Assembly (NCBI GenBank): GCA_022702705.1
Contig: CM040428.1
Span: forward strand, 116,668,183-116,732,182
DNA: 64,000 nt
Reading direction: 5' to 3'
From: Papilionanthe hookeriana x Papilionanthe teres
Taxonomy: Eukaryota; Streptophyta; Magnoliopsida; Asparagales; Orchidaceae
Part shown: positions 20,677 to 32,066 of the stretch, in pieces
Numbering within the stretch: the first letter of the stretch is position 1
Layout: each line of letters begins with the position of its first letter
The notes under the pieces: model-generated
Told to the model about the DNA's origin: nothing
Database searches by the model: none
The model's input: only the letters and a program-made list of their open reading frames with translations
Position numbers and translations under genes: made by a program

Positions 20677-20693
20677 CCCCGGCAACGACGCCA
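20677..20693 (-). promoter_or_regulatory. Element D primer-binding site (tRNA-Asp)
   Basis: The minus strand reads TGGCGTCGTTGCCGGGG. This is complementary to the 3' end of tRNA-Asp (TGGCGCCGTTGCCGGGGA expected) with one mismatch. It lies six bases from the LTR end. Confidence 0.8.
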
Positions 20694-20699
20694 AAATCT

Positions 20700-22596
20700 T
20701 GATCCCCAATAAATATATGTGCTTACAAATATGATATGAAAATTGGCAATGACATCAAAAAATTGATCCCCGATAACTGCAATGGCGCCAAAAACTTGGT
20801 ACCGTCCGGTAAATGCAACGACACCAAAAACTGGACTCCATTGGATAAATGCGCTGATGATTTTAGATATGAAAATTATGATTTTATAATATGGGATACT
20901 ACGCAAGTATATTATCATTTATCAAGTAATATAGAACTTTCTAATTAAGCCCCGAGACATTGAACCCACAGGGAAAATGTAAAATCTTTAAAGAAATTAG
21001 AAAAATTATTTTTTTACTTTTTGTTATGGCTTTCGAAATTATGTGTTGATTTTGAAAGGTTTTGAAAGTTGATTTGTATTTTGAAATTTTCTTAATAAAA
21101 TTTTAAGCAAGAAATTAAAATTATAATAACTAAAAAAAAACTGTATGTAAATACTATTAACTAGAATATCTTTTTCTTTCCTTTTATGACATAGTAATAA
21201 TTCTTAAAGTATTGTTGTGGAAGTATTTAAATTTTTTGTGACAGATAGAAGCAAATGTGTTCTTTACCCTTACTTGGTTCTATAAAGAACATAGGTTAAT
21301 TTGAAAATTTTATTATTTTGAACTTGGTTAGGCAGGGAAGATACCAGTCTCTCGCTCTAGAGTTCCCTTGATTCCCACCACCTGGGGACTAATTTCTCAT
21401 AACAAAACTCAAAACTTCAAACAAAATTAGGGGGTTTTAGCCTGTCACTCTAAAATCCTCTAATTGTACTCCCTTGCATAAAAATATCTTCTAATATTAC
21501 ATTCAATTATATGGACTACAATTCTTACCCATATAATTGCATGTGATTCTTACTAACTTTTGTGAGACAATACCACATTGGATCTTACATAATCTCAAGA
21601 AATTTTACAACTTAACAGGCCAAATTAAGAAGTAAACAAAGTTTTTAGAATCAATCTTCACAACTTCTTTCAACTTTTAAACACTTATACTTTCCACAAC
21701 AATTCTTTATAAATTAATTACTTCTCCATTTATGAAAGAAAAAGATAATGTGAATTACTTAGAATGCATTGAGAAAATACAAAAACACATTGATTTGAAA
21801 TTAAGTATTAATAAAAAGATTAAAAGTAAACACTTATATGAAAATCCTCTCCACAAGACTAAGGAAGTTCCTCTGAAATTTTGAATCTTCGCTAAACTAC
21901 TCCTCAGAGCAAGTCTCCCAACCACGATGACTCAGAATACAGACTTCAGACTTTAATAAAAACTAAACTAAAAGAAAGAAAAGAAGTGGGAAGAAGAAGA
22001 CTTCACTCCGAACCTTTTCTCCTTTCTACTCTCTACTCATACTCTTCATAAAAACTCTCACAAAATAAAAGTAAAATACTGTAAAAACTCTCTTCAAAAT
22101 GCAAGTGGAAGAGCAGTGGAAGAACAGTAAAAGGACCCTTCAAAATGCAGTGGAAGAGCACTTATTCATTCCTAAGACTCTCTTTAAATAGTAAACCAAA
22201 AGGTGCTTTGGTGTCTCTTCAAAATGTGTTCAGATTCGATGTATCTACCAAGGAACGCACCCCCTTCATTCAAACTTGTCGCCCAAAGGAAGTTTTGGTA
22301 GTTACCACCAAGAGTTGCATCCCATCCCCTTTGAAATTGGCACCAAATACATGAAGATTTCGATTTTTAGCTGTGGCGGCTAAGCGCCGGCCCAGCAGCG
22401 CTTAGCCGCCGGTGCGAAAATTTTGATTTTTAATTATTTTTCCTCCATATTTGATCCAATTTTGCTCCTTTCATCATGACCATCCATTTTTATCATACCT
22501 GTAAGAAAAACACAAAATACCTTCCCTTAAAGTGCAATATCATTAAAAATAGGTATAAAAATGTGCAAAAAAATACTATATATTTTAGGTGTATCA
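20700..22596 (-). repeat. Element D 5' LTR (1,897 bp)
   Basis: It begins TGATACACC at 22,596 and ends GGGGATCA at 20,700 on the minus strand. It contains the GC-rich dyad (22,375-22,416), the conserved TACTTGCGTAG block (20,896-20,911) and three primer-site echoes close to the end (20,744-20,769, 20,778-20,799, 20,814-20,839). Open frames inside it are shadows. Confidence 0.88.
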
Positions 22597-22601
22597 AGAG
22601 C
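22597..22601. repeat. Right target-site duplication of element D (AGAGC)
   Basis: It is identical to 8,895-8,899. It follows the U3 terminus of the 5' LTR. Confidence 0.8.
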
Positions 22602-23512
22602 CTCACCCTCTGAGACACCACCTTCTTCTCAGCTGACTGCATAGCAAGAAAAGCATTACCAAAAGTGTCCCAACCCCACTTTCTAAGACCTTGAATTAAT
22701 TTGAAGTGGAGGAGACAAAGTTTGTTCTAGGGGTCAGGATGATCAGTTATACCCCAAAGGGTGGAGACAGTGTTAAGGAATGAGGTATGGCCTGACCAGA
22801 TATTGAGGTATCTAAAGGGAGGGGATTGGTTACTACAAGGGGTGGCAGTGATGGACATCAACAGTGGTTTGTGATCAGACCCAACAAGTAGCAGGTGATA
22901 TACAAAAGTGAGCAAAAATTGAGAGAACCAAAACCTATTGACCAGAATTTGATCAAGTCTTCCCCTGATCTTTACCCTCTTCCAAATGAAATTAGGGCCT
23001 TTTAACTTAGATCAAACAATCCCGCAAGATGGATGTTATCACAGAACCTGGTCATCTTGGAGAGTCATGGAGTCTTGCTTCCAGCCTTTTCAGCAGAAGT
23101 TGCAATGTAATTGAAATCACCCCCCACCAACTATGGGGAGTCCATATTGCTATTGATAAAGTGAAGACAGGACCACAATTCCACCCTATCAAATTTAGTA
23201 CACCCAACATATATAAAAGTGGAAAAACCCAAGCGACCACACATCTGGTAGGAAAAATGGACAAATTGCTTGTAATCCACCAAGATGGACCATGTAATCT
23301 CTTTTTTGCAAAATATCTAAATTTTTTTTACTATTTTTAGCAATATGAGAGAATCCAGCAAACCTGTTAATGAGTTTTTTTGGATAAAAATGAACCATTG
23401 GCTCAAGGATGGAAATAAACCATAACTTGTGCTTTTTATTGAGGGAGAGGAGTCTTTTGATGGATAGGGGGTGAGTAATCCCCCTAATATTCCAACATAG
23501 AAAGTTAATCAT
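22602..23512 (-). pseudogene. LINE C ORF2 endonuclease, broken
   Basis: It starts at the ATG 23,512 with MINFLCWNIRGITHPLSIKR (106-codon open frame 23,195-23,512). After frame changes, FWFSQFLLTFVYHLLLVGSDHKPLL (stretch at 22,727-22,930) includes the SDH catalytic motif. RYLNIWSGHTSFLNTV and a RKWGWDTFGNAFLAM linker follow. It would nick the target DNA. It matches LINE B and LINE I region by region. Confidence 0.7.
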
Positions 23513-24660
23513 GCTGATGGGGGGTGATGAGATGGCTGGAACCTTGATCTAGTCCTTCCTCTAATAGGCTTGGAGGATGAACCAACCATGGGAGCCCTAA
23601 CCACAAATGTGGATTGAACTGCTAATAGCTTATGCAGTTCAAATTTATTTTTCGTTTTCTTTCTTAATGTTTGAATGTGCCAATCTTCCTCTATTGTATT
23701 CTGCATTTTAGTAGTGACTTCTTTTAATGGATCTAAGACTTCTAAGTGAGCATTAGCCTCTTCACCCCCAACCCCAAGAGCTGAGTCAGAGGATTGAGAG
23801 AGTGTGACCATAGTCACCTCCTCAATTTCTTGATCTGCAGAATACCTCAGAAGCTGCCCTATCTTCAGTGGGCAGTGAGGGGACCTTGAAGGGAAGACAG
23901 CAACACCAGGTGCTTGGACCATAGTAGGAAGATTAGAATGCACCCCAGCAGAAACCCTGGTAGATCCCTTATGAGGGGATCTATTAGCTTGGGGGTGGAG
24001 TCTGTAACATCTCTCCCTGGTATGCCCAAACATTCTACAATGATAACAATAGTAAGGCCTTTGCTCCATCACCACCTCCTGTCAGGCTACCTCAATATAT
24101 TGACCAATATAAATTCTGTGTACTTCAAGAAGGGTGATATCCCTCTCTATGAATACTTTAACAGCAGCAGGTCTAGCCTTATTGTAGGTCAGGCATCAAT
24201 TTCAATGTAGTGCCAAGAACCTTGGTAATATTGAATAATGCATTTTGATTGAATTACCTGAAGGGAAGTCCTAGAAAATTAAACCAAATAGGTACCACAG
24301 GGGGTTCCTTTCTTGGATCAAAATCTGGCGTCCACTTTAGTAATTTCATATATGTCCCTGCAATAAGGATTGACTGTTTAGAAAACATTCTAGCATAATC
24401 TTCTTCAGTAGAGAGCTAGATTAATAGATGTCTGCCACCTAAAAGCCCCACTTTCCATGTTCCATTAAAATGCAATGAGTCAAAGTATTTTCTTACAAGT
24501 TCCATTGTAGGATGTCCCAAAGTGGACTTCCCTGTGAGGGTAAATTTCACTTCATCATTAAGTGTATTTAGTTCCTGTTTAGTGAAAACAACTGCAAAAG
24601 CCCCATCCTTGACACCTGAAGGATGTATGAAAGGGTAGAAGACTCTTCCAGTTGCTGCAT
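23509..24660 (-). pseudogene. LINE C ORF1: DUF4283 and CCHC zinc-knuckle protein
   Basis: The open frame 23,509-24,075 (188 residues) begins within ORF1. It carries YCYHCRMFGHTRERCYRLH, a complete C-X2-C-X4-H-X4-C knuckle, followed by a low-complexity tail. The upstream DUF4283 region (24,080-24,560) is readable but frame-shifted: FTLTGKSTLGHPTMELVRKY, GLLGGRHLLI, STEEDYARMFSKQ. The TGA stop overlaps the ORF2 ATG as ATGA. By family, ORF1 binds LINE RNA. Confidence 0.75.
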
Positions 24661-24690
24661 CATGGAGAACTTGAGGATACCTGAATAGAC

Positions 24691-25010
24691 AACCATAGCT
24701 TCAATTTTAAGAACATTTGTGGAGAAGAAAGGTGTTGAAAAAAATCATAGGCAATGACCATTATGATTTTTGCATAATCCCCGAATACCTGCCACATAAT
24801 TTTTGATGCTACCATGAGTATTAATCTTGTACCAGGATGATTTGGGTTTTCTCCAGATAAATAGTTGAACTTTAATACCATTATGTGTTTCCTATTGTGA
24901 TGAAAATAGATTTCTAAACTTTAGCTAGATAAACTAAGCAATTGTTGATGATGTATTGGATAGTTGACTTTTTGTCACCATGCAATGTTACATTTCATGC
25001 CATCCATAGA
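24691..25010 (-). pseudogene. LINE I RNase H domain, 3'-truncated
   Basis: The minus strand reads AWNVTLHGDKKSTIQYIINN, then, in another frame, SWYKINTHGSIKNYVAGIRG and CKNHNGHCLWFF, then VLKIEAMVVYSG, where homology stops. These are the first two thirds of the LINE RNase H domain. The catalytic Asp of NTDGS is His, as in LINE C. Confidence 0.6.
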
Positions 25011-25089
25011 AACCATAATATGATGAAAGAAATATAAAAATTCTTTTGTGTTTTTTAATCATGCCAACTAGATTGAACATTGAGCCAAT

Positions 25090-25860
25090 TATCAAACCTG
25101 GATTCAACACCCACTTTTCTGAGCACTGATCTCCACACCTCTCAGCCAATAACACAATGCAAAAATAGCTTATTAATAGGTTCCTCTTCCATATGACATA
25201 AGTAACATCTAGAAGGTCCTCTTATTCCCTTCAATTTTAAAATATCATATGTAGGTAAAAATCTTCTAAACAATCTCTAGCAAAAAGTGACATGGATGGA
25301 GAAATGTATTTATTCCATATTAGTGCACCACAATAAGTTTTGGGCCAATTGAAATTTGATTCATAAATAAATTTTGAAATAGAGTGGTGTGAAGAAATTT
25401 TAATTTCCAATCTATCTTTCTGTAATGGATTGAATGGCAAGGCCAAATCTTCTTATAAATTTCCTATTAACAATGCCACTAATTTTAGAAGAATCACAGG
25501 ATGCCTCTCTGCAAGAATCTGATACCTTAAGGACATTTAATTGTTGAAATAACTATTCTTTTAACACCCCATCAGATAACCAATTGTCATACCATAATTG
25601 TAACTAACCATACCCCACCTACCAAACAAAAAGATCATCTGCTTGAGATCTAAGTTTTAACAATTCTTTCCATGTTTTAGAATCCTTCAATATAGGTTGA
25701 ACTTGAGTAGGATGAGTCCCTTTCAGATAATATTTTCCATGCATGAAATTAGCCTATAGGGAATTCTTCATTCTGAATCGAATCCATAGTTTACAGCAAA
25801 AAAGGAAAACTCATATTCTGAAACCTCAAAAACCAAGTTCCCCACAATTAACAGGTTTAC
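25090..25860 (-). pseudogene. LINE I zf-RVT region, broken
   Basis: The open frame 25,237-25,446 includes SKFIYESNFNWPKTYCGALIWNKYI followed by a SMSLFARDCLEDF-like stretch. The next frames give LRGPSRCYLCHMEEEPINKLF, the zinc-binding part of zf-RVT. The region to 25,860 holds the RT C-terminal linker with stops. Confidence 0.55.
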
Positions 25861-26059
25861 ACAATTTATCCTAATTAGCCCAATGCATTTTTTTTATTTT
25901 GAAACATGTTGAAAACAACAATATGCAGTTTTTTAGCACTCTTTTTTAGCTTAATCATCTAGAGCATGTATAAAGAAAAAGATGTTAAAACACTTTTGAG
26001 GAGAGTAATCCTCCTGCCATTTGGTAGAAATTAAGTAGTTCAACAATTTATTTTCAAGA

Positions 26060-27100
26060 TATGTCAGCCACAACATTATCATAATGAGACAGTCTTCTTC
26101 TATCATCAATAAGAGGAAAACCTAGATAATTGAGAAGATAATATGCACCTTTAAAACTAGTATAATCAATAATCCATTTTCTAATGGAGCTACTAAGCTT
26201 TGAACTAGCAATAAATTAACATTTGGATTGGTTGAAGGAAATTCTAGATAAATTTTCAAATTTGTGTAGTATCATCTTTAAACTTTTAATAGAATTATTA
26301 CATCCATTTGAGAAAATTATAACATCATCAGCATATGCCAAATGGTTGACAATACAATTGGATCTATGTTGAAATTTTTCATAAGGAGAGCTTTCTTGCA
26401 ATTGATTTAACATCCTAGATAAATAATCAAAAGCCAGTATGAAAAGAGTAGGAGATAATGGTTCACCTTGCTTATGTCCTCTCCTAGATTAAAAGAAACT
26501 GTGGCTAATGAGAACACTATAATAATTATTACTTAGCCATCCTTTGATCAAACAACAGAAATCAGAACTAAAGCCCCTTGTCCTTAACAAATCAATTATA
26601 AATTTCCAGTTATTAGTATAATAATCCTTACTAAGATCTAGTTGGAAGATAATATTAGACCATCTACAAGATTTATCAATATTAGTAAGTAACTCCTTAG
26701 CTAAAAGAGCATTATCATTGATACATCTTCCCTTCACAAAAGCAGATTAATTTTTCAGATTTTAAAGTATCCAATAAAGGGTGCAATCTGAAAACTAGAA
26801 TTTTGCTGATAATCTTAGTAAAGACATTAGATAAATTGATAGGTCTAAAATCATGCCAGCTGTTCTTCTTTCTATCCTTCGAAATCAGTACAATAGATGT
26901 AGCAGCAAAGTATGTGGGAAAATCAATTCCATAGAAGAAACACTGAACAACATTAATAATCTTAGTTTTAATAACAACCCACTATTTTATGTAAAAATCA
27001 AAAATATAACCATCTAGACAAGTTGTCATTTTACCATCAATTGAAGCACATCTTCATGTATTTATTTTTCTTCAAGTATTATAGTCAACCCTAACAAACT
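26060..27100 (-). pseudogene. LINE I reverse transcriptase, catalytic box kept but frames broken
   Basis: The frame 26,489-26,737 has KGRCINDNALLAKELL and motif A FQLDLSKDYY. The frame 26,216-26,413 has the catalytic box HLAYADDVIIF followed by SRISFNQSKC. Upstream at 26,760-27,040 the finger region is readable (LDGYIFDFYIK, DRKKNSWHDFRPINLSNVFTKI) with frame changes. Of the three LINEs with RT sequence, only this one keeps YADD. Confidence 0.72.
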
Positions 27101-27374
27101 TTCCTTCAACAATGTAACATCAAAAAAATAGAGAGGAACACTGTTGGAAATTAGAAGATTTAGTAGATTCAAAAGATATTAAATTCTAGAAATGGTCAAC
27201 AACACATTCAACAATATCTTTAGAATTTGTAATCTAGCTCCCTATACATATTTAGTTTGAAGAATAGCATTCAAAAGATCTTCTATATTTAATAATAGCA
27301 TGAAAAAATTTAGAATTTTGATCTCCATGTAGGAATCAATTGGTAGAAGTTTTCTGTTTTAGGAAAAATTCTTC

Positions 27375-28364
27375 CTAAGCAATAACAGAAATCAAATTTT
27401 CGTTAGTAATCAATAATTGACTTTCAGAAACATTGCCATCCTTTAACTCTTTTTCCAAATTAGAAACATTTTCCTCAGCTTCAGTAAATTTAAGGTGAAG
27501 ATTTCCAAAAAACATTCCAGTTCCACAATTTAAGAGATTTACAAAGTCTTTTTGCAAAAATGACAATTTTTCTATCGGATTCCTGGAAAAATAAGGAAAG
27601 GGCAGATGCCAATTTTCTTCCATAGCTTGATGAAAATTTGGATGTGAAGTCCATACATTAAGATATCTGAATAGATAAACTTTAGATTTTAAGGTGATAA
27701 AAATATTCAGCATCAAAGGTGTGTGATCTGAACCAGTTCTAGGTATATGCTTGACTGTACATACAGAAAAAAGATTCAACCAAAGTTGATTGACAAGGCA
27801 CCTATCCAGTCTTTTGCAAATAACACCTATCCTCAAAGAAAAAGGAGACCCATCGAATCCCAGATCATAAAGATTAGCAATTTGAATGTTCATAGTGAAA
27901 TTAATCATTTTTTTAAGATCTAGATTTTTGCCACTTTTTTTCTCACTAGGATTATATAAACAATTCAAATCTCCTCCAACAAGCCAACAATCATTCATAT
28001 TATGACTAATTCAATGTAAATTAAACCAATGTTGCATTCTATCTTCATGAGAACACCCAGCATAAATAAACATAGAAAATCCTTTCAACTGTTCAAAGCT
28101 AAAAGTAATATGAAGGAATTGTTGATGATCTTGCAGAACAATAAAACTGCTCTCTTTTCTGAAGAATAGCCATGGTTTATTTGAACAATTAGCCTTGAAA
28201 GCATAAATAGGAAATTTTCTAGTAAATCTATGTAAATTGGTGTGAACCAAAGGTTTGAGAATAGCAAAAGCCCAAAACATATGAAACATGTTTAAGTTCA
28301 AAAGCCTATTAAGAGAGCTAGGGTTAGCCACTCCCCTAATATTCCAGCACAAAAAATTGATCAT
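27375..28364 (-). pseudogene. LINE I ORF2 endonuclease, single nonsense codon
   Basis: From the ATG 28,364 (MINFLCWNIRGVANPSSLNR) the frame is open to a TGA at 28,013-28,011. It continues in the same frame to 27,375. Motifs in order: CWNIRG (metal-binding Asn), FIYAGCSHEDR, WLVGGDLNCL, RLDRCLVN, and GSDHTPLM with the catalytic Asp-His. The premature TGA stands where a Trp is expected. It is the best-kept endonuclease in the window, and only one base change separates it from an open frame. Confidence 0.78.
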
Positions 28365-28715
28365 GGATAACATGCTTCCCTTCTCTAGTAAGCTTAGAGA
28401 GGAAAGTAGCTTTCTGAATTTGAGGTGAGCTTTCAACAATAATGATATTATCCTCATTTGAATGCCTCAATTCTAAGTTCTTCTTCTTAGCCTTTTGTGC
28501 CATCTAATACTCGTCTAACTCGTTTCTAGCCACCATTAACATTCCTTCTTCTGAATCACTTACATCTTGTCTAATAGGTTGAATAATGGATAATCAATAG
28601 GGGTAGGAAGCAATTCAGTGGTAACAGACATCTTTATGTTAAAATGATCAACAAAGTGTAAGGGACCCTCATCATTTTCACCCCCCACACTAATTCCATG
28701 ATCATTTTGTGAATA
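28361..28715 (-). pseudogene. LINE I ORF1 C-terminal remnant
   Basis: The stretch upstream of ORF2 encodes broken low-complexity pieces such as KRLRRRT-like and SDSEEGMLMVARNELDE, as in the tails of ORF1 in LINE B and C. DUF4283 and the knuckle are absent. The element is 5'-truncated or deleted at about 28,715, where AT-rich DNA begins. Confidence 0.45.
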
Positions 28716-31700
28716 ATTCAATTTTTTGACTATTTAATTATTTTATTAAGTACGTGATTCTAAATTTTAATTTGAAGTTTTTAATTAAATTAGTTTAGAA
28801 GTTTTTGACTTTATAGATTAGTCAAGATTTTAATTAATTTAATTATATTTTTAATTAATTCATTAATTAGCATTTTAATTATTTAATTAATTTTTATTTA
28901 AGTATTTATATATTTAATGTTTTGTTTAAATAATATAAGGTTTTAATTTTATTATTTTAATTAGTTAAATGATTAATATTTTAATTAAATTTTAAGGGTG
29001 TAATTAATTGATTATTAAGAGAATTAAATAAGTTTGTTATATATTTAAATTATTTAGAGTTATATTATATTCAGTTTAAGTAATTTGAGAACTAGATAAG
29101 CGATTATTGGCTTAATTAAGTCATCAGTTTCTTTTATGGTTCCATTTGGTTGACTAGTGAGTTTATTAACATGTTTAAGAATAAATTAGTGGATAAAAAT
29201 TTAATGAGGGTATTTAAATTTCGACCAAGGGTGACTAAGGTTAAATAAGCCTTAATTAGGTAGAATTGATGGATTAAAAGGTAATTAAATAGGATTAAGT
29301 ATGATTAGTGCTCAGTTAGGATAATTTTAAGGTGCTAAGTGGTTTAAATTTAGGATTAGAAGGTAACTAAGAGTGTTTAAGTGTTTTAATTCTCTGTTTA
29401 ATTATTTTATTGTGGTTAGTCTCTTTATTTTGACAAATTGGAGAGAGTAAGCATGTTACTAACCCGACAAAATGTAATATAAGAAAGCCTTATGGATTAT
29501 AACGTAAAATGCAACATATCTTATAATATATAAAACATAAATAAATTTTCAGATTTTAACAAAGAACATTAAGAATTGTTCTTGTTTTTGACAAAATAAA
29601 TAAGAAGACATTTGGATTTCATGGAATAGCATCATTTAAACATTCCACTATGCAATTAAAATAATATCCTTATGAAACATAGATAATTATTTTATTATGG
29701 CAAAGAAAAAAAAGGAACATGTTTAATTATAACTAACAACATCAGATTAACACATTACCATGCAAGTTAATCAAAATCCTTATGAATTCATGATGTTAAC
29801 ATAAATAATAGCATGTACATAATGGGAACATAAGAAATTTATGATATTGGATACTGAACTTTGAATTAACATGTTGAACATTAAACTTAATCATGCAAAC
29901 ATATAAAAGGGATGGAGAGATTTTGATTCACATTGTGAGAATTTAAATTTGGAATGGAAAAAGGATTTTATACCTTTGATCTTCCATTGCTTCATGTGCT
30001 CTTCAGTTGGGAATCTTCCTTGCTCCTTTCTTTGTACTTTGATCTCCATGGCTTGATGAAGAAATGAGAGAGAGCCTCTTAGTTTTACCGAGGGGAATAG
30101 AGAATTCAGGCTCATTTTTTATTTTTAAAGAGAGGATAGAGACAGAGAGCGAAAAGGGAACTAAAAGGAGGAGTTAGTGGGTACAAGGGGTCATGAATAA
30201 TTATTTAATTAGAAGAGAATTGGAGGCAAAGGGAGTTATAGGGAATGGGAAAGCTAGGATTCAAGGAGAGGTTTGACTTTGAAAAAGGAAATCTTTGATT
30301 TGGGATGATGTGGTGTAGAGAGAGAGTGGCATGATCATGAACCAATAGGGGAGGAGCACAAAAATGTACTAGGCTGCATAACAAGGAGTGTTGTATGTGA
30401 AGAGAATGAAAGGTGGAGATTTAAAGGGCAAACTTTTAATTTTTGCATAGGAGAGTGGCAAAGTGAAACTTAGCATTGGTAGTTTTAGTATTTATGGAAA
30501 ATCAAACTATAGCTAATTCTGAAAAGAATGAGATAATTAATATGGTGGTTCAAAATATTTTCAAAAAGGAGTTCACTGGCTCAAGATATAAGTATTTAAA
30601 GTGACTAGATGGCTGTGAAGGTGGATGTAAGGTGATTGGGAGTTGGTTATGTACAAATATTTACTTAGGCTCATATGATAGATAAAAATATAAGAAAAGT
30701 AATGATTCAAGTGGTTTTGGCTAATTCAAGCTCTATTAAAAGATATGATCAGTCAAAACGGGCAAAACCGCTTGGGATGAAAAATGGTGAATTTTGAGAA
30801 AACATTTTTATTTGATTTTAGTAGTCCAAAAATGTATTTGTTTATTTTTGAATTACTTTAGTTTAAGACCAACATAGATTCAAATTTTTTTTGAGGTGGT
30901 TATGGTCAAATTATCATTTTATTATAAAAAAATATTATTTTTAATCTTCTGATCATTATCGGCTCAACATGCCATCAATGGAGTTGGATTTATAGTGTGG
31001 AGGACCCATTTGAAATATTATGACGATACAAATATAATGATGAAGTTCATTTTTAAAAATAATAACTCGTAATACCATTTTTCATGCATGGAAACCCTGT
31101 GTTCTTAATTTTAGATAAAAATGGTGTTCGATGAACACCAAACTCATTTGTATAATTTTCACATGTGAATATAAAGTTCATGAAACATGCAAAATATAAT
31201 TTAGATCAATGAATTGACTTGCGTAAGAAAATGGTTTTTTTATGATTATGACGATAATTGTCTTGCATGAAAATTTGAATTGAAGAGTTTTATGTCAAAT
31301 TGTTTCAAACGATCATCAAAATTTTTACATGGTTTTTATTAGAGATAATAAGCCTTGCACATTTTTCAAAATGAAGTCTTGAGTCTTGGAATCATCTTGG
31401 GGAAGAAATTAATAAGCCTAGGGTTTAAATGAATAAGTTATTTTTGTAATGGCTAATCCTTAAAATTAATAATGTTTGAAGAGTTTTTAATTTATTTGAT
31501 TTTGATTGAGTAAAATTTCAATTTTCTTAAGTTAGGGTATGCACAAGTCCAAGCTCAAGTGAAGTCCAGTTAAGCTTAGGCTAAGAAAATAAGGTTGACC
31601 AAAAAATTTTTATGTTGTCTTTGTGTGTTTATTGGGTTTGAGACACACGAGTATGATAGGTATGACTTCTTGCAGGTAGCCATGTCCCATAGGGAGGGAC

Positions 31701-32066
31701 TGTAATGATTTCAACTAACATATTTTCTATAGAGGCTGCTTATCTTTCGTCCCATTGGCATGGTTCATCGCATTTCATGTACATAACCTTGGCTAACCTC
31801 TTTCTCACAAGACAAGTAGTTAATTTTGGAACTTATTATATGTATTTTAGTTGGATTTTTTAAGTGATATTGTATTGAAAATAAGGTATGGGCACGGGTT
31901 CTAGATGCTTGATGTGTAGAAATTTGTCGCAAGGATAAGGAATAATAATTTTTTCCCCATACTATAATTTTATATCCTTATTCTTATGTAAAATTAAAAC
32001 TATATAATTATATGCAATGCTTAACTACCTTTTCTCTCTTTCTGTGATATATTACTAACCTAAGGA
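28716..32066. other. AT-rich region without a recognised gene
   Basis: I see no coding sequence with homology. 28,720-29,400 is extremely AT-rich with many TTAATTAA-type words. 30,000-30,500 is purine-rich and contains a 74-codon minus-strand frame (29,891-30,115) starting MSLNSLFPSVKL, of unknown meaning. 31,640-31,800 is more complex, with CCATGTCCCATAGGGAGGGA. It could be host intergenic DNA or a very old element. Confidence 0.4.

Larger units (their letters stand above)
8900..22596 (-). mobile_element. Element D: Athila-like Ty3/Gypsy retrotransposon with an inverted LTR head at its 3' end
   Basis: Read on the minus strand from 22,596: 5' LTR, tRNA-Asp primer site, gag, PR, RT, RNase H, integrase, a conserved spacer block, a small ORF, ORFx, a polypurine tract and the 3' LTR (11,070-9,188). 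Beyond the 3' LTR there is a second partial LTR tail (9,098-9,187 with primer-site-like sequence) and then, in opposite orientation, the first ~195 bases of an LTR (8,900-9,094). The element therefore ends in U3 termini on both sides. A 5-bp AGAGC duplication frames it inside LINE C. All pol domains are broken. Confidence 0.85.
22597..24690 (-). mobile_element. LINE C, 5' portion (split by element D)
   Basis: The 5' half of LINE C: ORF1 with DUF4283 and an intact-looking CCHC knuckle, and the endonuclease part of ORF2. The break at 22,597 joins at the protein level to 8,899 (GWDTFGNAF... then the RT linker). The 5' edge at about 24,690 is where an RNase H fragment of LINE I meets the ORF1 sequence FRYPQVLHDAATG. 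Confidence 0.75.
24691..28715 (-). mobile_element. LINE I, L1-type LINE lacking most of ORF1 and its 3' end
   Basis: Reading from 28,715 on the minus strand: a remnant of the ORF1 tail, ORF2 with endonuclease, RT, zf-RVT and the start of RNase H. The RNase H domain is cut at about 24,690, just before LINE C ORF1 begins, so the junction is a deletion or recombination and not a normal LINE 3' end. It is better preserved in the endonuclease than the other LINEs here. Confidence 0.8.

Noticed and set aside
29891..30115. 74-codon minus frame MSLNSLFPSVKL as a gene
   Set aside because: Low-complexity surroundings, no family, no conserved neighbour; mentioned only in the region description.
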